In this document: positions 60,502 through 64,000 of the stretch, in pieces
Position numbering within the stretch: position 1 is the first letter of the stretch
Layout: each line of letters starts with the position of its first letter
NCBI GenBank assembly: GCA_942490945.1
Contig: CALNYZ010000017.1
Location: 372,001 to 436,000, forward strand
Source of the DNA: CALNYZ01 sp942490945
GTDB lineage: Bacteria > Pseudomonadota > Gammaproteobacteria > UBA6429 > Thiohalophilaceae
Reading direction: 5' to 3'
DNA: 64,000 nucleotides
The notes under the pieces: model-generated
Database searches by the model: none
Told to the model about the DNA's origin: nothing
Seen by the model: only the letters and a program-made list of their open reading frames with translations
Translations under genes and position numbers: made by a program

Positions 60502-61439
60502 GCCTGGCAGTTTAGTCCATGCCTTGCATGGACTTATCCCCGAAGGGGAGACCTACATTAAAATCAGTCGTCACTGCCGACCCGACATCCGTAAGACAAA
60601 AAAAACCCCCGACACTTGTGTATCGAGGGTTTCGTATTTGACCAGAACGAGCTTGCGAGTTCAGGGAATACTTGATGAACCCGAAGGGTTCTGAAGTGAA
60701 AGCCTGGCAGTTTAGTCCATGCCTTGCATGGACTTATCCCCGAAGGGGAGACCTACAATTAAATTAGTGGTCACTGCCAAGAGTATAATTCTGTTCAAAA
60801 AAAACCCCCGACACTTGTGTATCGAGGGTTTCGTATTTGACCAGAACGAGCTTGCGAGTTCAGGGAATACTTGATGAACCCGAAGGGTTCTGAAGTGAAA
60901 GCCTGGCAGTTTAGTCCATGCCTTGCATGGACTTATCCCCGAAGGGGAGACCTACAATTAAATTAGTGGTCACTGCCAAGAGTATAATTCTGTTCAAAAA
61001 AAAACCCCCGACACTTGTGTATCGAGGGTTTCGTATTTGACCAGAACGAGCTTGCGAGTTCAGGGAATACTTGATGAACCCGAAGGGTTCTGAAGTGAAA
61101 GCCTGGCAGTTTAGTCCATGCCTTGCATGGACTTATCCCCGAAGGGGAGACCTACAATTAAATTAGTGGTCACTGCCAAGAGTATAATTCTGTTCAAAAA
61201 AAACCCCCGACACTTGTGTATCGAGGGTTTCGTATTTGACCAGAACGAGCTTGCGAGTTCAGGGAATACTTGATGAACCCGAAGGGTTCTGAAGTGAAAG
61301 CCTGGCAGTTTAGTCCATGCCTTGCATGGACTTATCCCCGAAGGGGAGACCTACAATTAAATTAGTGGTCACTGCCAAGAGTATAATTCTGTTCAAAAAA
61401 AACCCCCGACACTTGTGTATCGAGGGTTTCGTATTTAAA
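60502..61439 (-). repeat. Tandem array of about 200-bp structured, terminator-bearing units downstream of 5S rRNA
   Basis: Units start at 60502, 60702, 60901, 61101 and 61300 (199-200 bp apart); the last is 140 bp because it runs into 5S. The three middle units are nearly identical. The one farthest from 5S differs mainly at 60560-60595. On the minus strand each unit has GGCAGT, a CCCC-TTCG-GGGG hairpin, GTCCATG/CATGGAC, ACTGCC (pairing with GGCAGT to close a junction), then GAACCC/GGGTTC and an intrinsic terminator (AACCCTCGATAC/GTGTCGGGGGTT plus T8). The pieces GTAGGTC and ACTGCCAGGC match the 3' end of 5S rRNA. No protein is encoded. Confidence 0.9.
61394..61430 (-). terminator. First intrinsic terminator after 5S rRNA
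   Basis: The minus-strand stem AACCCTCGATAC/GTGTCGGGGGTT closes on the loop ACAA and runs into eight Ts, starting about 10 nt after the 5S 3' end. Near-identical copies occur at about 61194-61229, 60994-61030, 60796-60830 and 60598-60632. Confidence 0.88.
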
Positions 61440-61557
61440 GCCTGGCAGTGACCTACTTTCACATGGGGAAACCCCACACTATCATCGGCGATGAGTCGTT
61501 TCACTTCTGAGTTCGGGATGGGATCAGGTGGTTCCAACTCTCCATTGCCGCCAGGCA
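61438..61557 (-). rRNA. rrf: 5S ribosomal RNA
   Basis: The minus strand reads TGCCTGGCGGCAATGGAGAG at the 5' end and GTAGGTCACTGCCAGGC at the 3' end. These pair as the terminal stem, with CCGAACTCAGAAGTGAAACG in the middle as in gammaproteobacterial 5S. Length is about 120 nt. Confidence 0.97.
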
Positions 61558-61750
61558 AACTGGTAAGAAGAAAACCGGGTCGAATTACAATTCTTAACCC
61601 TGTTTTCTTTTTAAAACGACATCAAAGTTATTTTCTTTGACATCGTTCTTTCTAAATCTGAAAGAGAATGTTGAATCGTTACATTCAAGTTATTTCTGTT
61701 GGGCAACCAAATTGAACCACAAGTCTAATTCTACAAATTACTTGGGTGTT
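61558..61750 (-). other. 23S-5S internal transcribed spacer
   Basis: The 193-nt spacer contains no tRNA. An imperfect inverted repeat (61616-61627 with 61635-61646, CTTTG/CAAAG core) may be an RNase processing site. Confidence 0.6.

Positions 61751-64000
<2,250 letters not shown>

Noticed and set aside
60502..61439. CRISPR array
   Set aside because: The repeat units are about 200 bp, contiguous and without unique spacers, and no cas gene is near.
61310..61558. 82-codon minus-strand frame across 5S rRNA
   Set aside because: It covers the 5S rRNA gene and the first terminator-bearing repeat; the coding potential is a by-product of structured RNA.

Overview
The window is chromosomal DNA of a gammaproteobacterium with moderate GC. 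The evidence is the gene order of the secE-nusG-rplKAJL-rpoBC, str, S10, spc and alpha blocks, the hflK-hflC-DUF1488 cluster, the uvrA/MFS/ssb arrangement, and the birA-coaX-SPOR neighbourhood of the tRNA-tuf cluster. Species cannot be named from the sequence. A PEP-CTERM protein, a DsrE2/FadL pair and a nitrogen-controlled multiheme cytochrome operon suggest a free-living environmental (possibly sulfur- or hydrocarbon-associated) lineage; that is inference.

Layout. 1-6.3 kb (minus strand) is a nitrogen-assimilation region. A GTG-started ANTAR antiterminator (NasT/NasR type) sits behind a sigma-54 promoter. It is followed by a 130-nt leader with two hexaloop hairpins and an intrinsic terminator, then a NirB-like flavoprotein fused to a membrane heme-b domain, an 11-heme c-type cytochrome, a monoheme Tll0287-like lipoprotein and a single-domain globin. 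A second sigma-54 promoter drives an NrtA-type nitrate-binding protein cut by the left edge. Together these look like an NtrC- and ANTAR-controlled pathway in which cytosolic NAD(P)H electrons cross the membrane to periplasmic cytochromes handling nitrite or another nitrogen oxide.

6.4-16.3 kb holds housekeeping genes: DUF1488, hflC, hflK, ssb, an MFS carrier, divergent uvrA, a TfoX-like gene, a DUF3047 gene and a SAM hydroxide adenosyltransferase.

16.35-34.84 kb is one uninterrupted minus-strand superoperon from a strong sigma-70 promoter at 34.82 kb (rpsL) to a terminator at 16.36 kb (after rplQ). It joins str, S10, spc and alpha. 35.0-49.5 kb continues on the minus strand with tRNA-Tyr, tRNA-Gly, tRNA-Thr, a second tuf, tRNA-Trp, secE, nusG, rplK, rplA, rplJ, rplL, rpoB and rpoC.

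49.7-56.1 kb is a plus-strand block: a small protein, an HDOD protein, a hybrid histidine kinase and an Hpt protein (a phosphorelay without an output regulator), then birA, coaX, a SPOR-like protein and a tRNA-Thr(UGU) gene interrupted by a 272-nt group I intron. In related bacteria birA-coaX-SPOR-tRNA-Thr runs straight into tRNA-Tyr, so this block appears inverted.

56.2-64.0 kb (minus strand) has a Crp-family regulator, FadL and DsrE2 genes, a PEP-CTERM beta-propeller protein, a tandem array of about 200-bp structured repeats each with a terminator, 5S rRNA and the 3' three quarters of 23S rRNA.

Most notable: the tRNA-Thr group I intron, the ANTAR leader with its unusual membrane flavoprotein/multiheme operon, and the terminator-bearing repeat array downstream of 5S rRNA.
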